This document shows positions 41,858-42,617 of a stretch of DNA of 42,617 bases, piece after piece. Below the pieces are notes generated by a model that was not told the DNA's origin, did no database searches, and saw only the letters and a program-made list of their open reading frames with translations. A program made the translations under genes and the position numbers. The stretch covers positions 1 through 42,617 of the forward strand of contig NZ_JANIBL010000043.1 of the NCBI RefSeq assembly GCF_024505055.1, given 5' to 3'. Numbering within the stretch: position 1 is the first letter of the stretch; every line of letters starts with the position of its first letter. This DNA comes from Methylomonas rosea (GTDB lineage Bacteria > Pseudomonadota > Gammaproteobacteria > Methylococcales > Methylomonadaceae).

Positions 41858-42535
41858 TTAACCTTTATCACGCAAATACTTTTCCACGCCGGTCGCTTTC
41901 GCAGCGGCCGCTTCCCTGTCTCTTACGATTTGCTTTGCCATGTATTTGGCAACACCTGTAGCAGGATTGGAATCTTGTTTTTCCAAGTATTTGGCAACAC
42001 CGGTTTTATTGGCACCCATTTTTTCCAGATACTTTTCCACACCTGTTGCACCAGATGCAACTTGGTAATCACTTGCTGAAGAACCTTTGACACTTTTAGG
42101 CGATTTTTTGTTGTAGATAAAAAATCCGGCCACTGCCAACAAAACCAAGCCGATGTAGGAAAAATCGGAAGAAGCAGCTTTTTCTGTTTGTATAACATCT
42201 ACTGCTGCTTCCGCAGAAGTTGTGGAGACAGATGAGCTTGACGATTTAGCCGCACTTGGTGCTGCCGCGCTATGCTTATACTCAGCATCGCTGTATAACA
42301 CTTTAGGTTGGAAGTTCGTCGCTGGGAAAGCTGGATCTGCTTCAACTTCTTTCGCAGCTGGTTTTGCCGCGGGTGCTGCAGCAGCTGGTGCCGCTTTGCT
42401 GTCGTTATATTCAGGATTGGTATAGAGCACCTTTGGCTGATAATCAGCCGCCGGATAATCCGATCCCGCCATAGCTAAGGAACTGGTCAGCATTAGAGCT
42501 GCCATCACGCCTTTCGTTAATTCATTTCTTTTCAC
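41858..42535 (-). CDS. Exported single-span protein with QPKVLY duplications and four G-V-x-K-Y-[LM] tail repeats
   Basis: 225 residues from a GTG at 42535, placed by an AGGTGA ribosome site five bases ahead and by the K-R-rich start of a signal peptide (cut near A-M-A-G, 23-24); a GTG three codons earlier (42544) is less likely. Outside the membrane are two near-identical segments (27-43 and 70-86) with [YF]-P-A-x-[DN]-[YF]-Q-P-K-V-L-Y-[TS]-x-x-E-Y, separated by an alanine/proline-rich linker. A serine-rich stretch leads to one membrane helix (about 126-142) followed by K-K, so the tail should be cytoplasmic. The tail has four repeats T-G-V-[EA]-K-Y-[LM] at about 164, 178, 193 and 215. I do not recognise the family; no enzyme motif is seen. 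Confidence 0.85.
   Translation of the reverse strand: MKRNELTKGVMAALMLTSSLAMAGSDYPAADYQPKVLYTNPEYNDSKAAPAAAAPAAKPAAKEVEADPAFPATNFQPKVLYSDAEYKHSAAAPSAAKSSSSSVSTTSAEAAVDVIQTEKAASSDFSYIGLVLLAVAGFFIYNKKSPKSVKGSSASDYQVASGATGVEKYLEKMGANKTGVAKYLEKQDSNPATGVAKYMAKQIVRDREAAAAKATGVEKYLRDKG
41864..42046 (-). repeat. Four T-G-V-x-K-Y-[LM] repeats in the tail of the exported protein
   Basis: Residues 164-173, 178-187, 193-202 and 215-224: T-G-V-E-K-Y-L-E-K-M, T-G-V-A-K-Y-L-E-K-Q, T-G-V-A-K-Y-M-A-K-Q, T-G-V-E-K-Y-L-R-D-K. Spacing is 14, 15 and 22 residues. Each is likely a short amphipathic helix, suggesting multivalent binding. Confidence 0.85.
42278..42457 (-). repeat. Two QPKVLY segments in the exported protein
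   Basis: Residues 27-43 and 70-86 match at 9 of 17 positions, with mostly conservative changes at the others, offset by 43 residues, separated by low-complexity alanine/proline/lysine sequence. Both lie in the predicted periplasmic part. Confidence 0.85.
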
Positions 42536-42560
42536 GTCTATCACCTATGCTGTTAGAAAC

Positions 42561-42592
42561 GTGAGGCTTCGATCATTTAATCCAAGCCTCAC
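42561..42592. promoter_or_regulatory. Perfect 9-base inverted repeat in front of the KYL-repeat gene
   Basis: Arms GTGAGGCTT (42561-42569) and AAGCCTCAC (42584-42592) flank 14 bases that include a possible -10 (TTAAAT on the minus strand, 42575-42580). Either an operator over the promoter or a hairpin at the end of an upstream gene outside the window; no T run follows. Confidence 0.55.
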
Positions 42593-42604
42593 CTAAGTTT
42601 ACAA
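42575..42604 (-). promoter_or_regulatory. Possible promoter of the KYL-repeat gene
   Basis: On the minus strand TTGTAA (42599-42604) and TTAAAT (42575-42580) are 18 bases apart, about 40 bases ahead of the GTG start; each matches four of six consensus positions. The -10 falls in the loop of the inverted repeat at 42561-42592. Confidence 0.35.
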
Positions 42605-42617
42605 AATTAAAGAACGG

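Noticed and set aside
1..42617. tRNA genes, rRNA, CRISPR arrays, insertion sequences, prophage genes
   Set aside because: No cloverleaf-like segments, regularly spaced direct repeats, transposase motifs or phage structural genes were noticed by eye; a short or degenerate example could be missed without a dedicated search.

Overview
The window looks like a chromosomal segment of a gammaproteobacterial methylotroph, most likely a methanotroph of the Methylococcales (Methylomonas-like). The evidence is indirect: a complete pqqABCDE set (the cofactor of methanol dehydrogenase), an FbaA-type aldolase beside a classical transaldolase (sugar-phosphate steps used by the ribulose monophosphate cycle), and a Pseudomonas-type polar flagellar/chemotaxis cluster. 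No methane or methanol oxidation gene lies in the window, so the lifestyle is an inference. No rRNA, tRNA, CRISPR array, insertion sequence or phage gene was seen.

Layout. 1-2002: the start of an RND-type membrane-fusion protein (cut by the window edge), then a short-chain dehydrogenase divergent from an HxlR-type regulator with two palindromic operators between them. 2003-2490: non-coding. 2491-8329 (minus strand): cca, a DUF486 membrane protein, rlmJ, an unrecognised acidic membrane protein, tldD and pmbA. 8375-9211: a TauE/SafE permease. 9275-13177: pqqA, a strong hairpin terminator/attenuator, pqqB, pqqC, an unexpected Uma2-family nuclease gene, pqqD and pqqE. 13223-19797: an LPS/envelope block, with msbA on the minus strand and, on the plus strand, a heptosyltransferase-like GT9, a GT25, an O-antigen ligase-like protein and two GT2 enzymes.

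19794-39120 is one unbroken minus-strand motility block in the order fliLMNOPQR-flhB-flhA-flhF-flhG-fliA-cheYZAB-motC-motD-parA-cheW2-cheW-small ORF-DUF2802. Almost all junctions are overlapping or only a few bases long, so it is probably transcribed as one or a few long messages: export apparatus and C-ring, then placement/number control (FlhF/FlhG), then the late sigma factor, then the chemotaxis core and stator. cheR and receptors are absent and must be elsewhere.

39404-41573: fba and tal, both on the minus strand, separated by strong hairpins. 41858-42535: an unrecognised exported, single-span protein with two duplicated QPKVLY segments outside and four G-V-x-K-Y-[LM] repeats in its tail. 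It is the most novel-looking gene here.

Several real features are easy to miss: the edge-truncated fusion protein (1-580), the 24-residue PqqA peptide (9366-9440), a 54-codon gene between cheW and the DUF2802 gene (20216-20380), and non-ATG starts for cheY, msbA, pmbA and the KYL-repeat protein.
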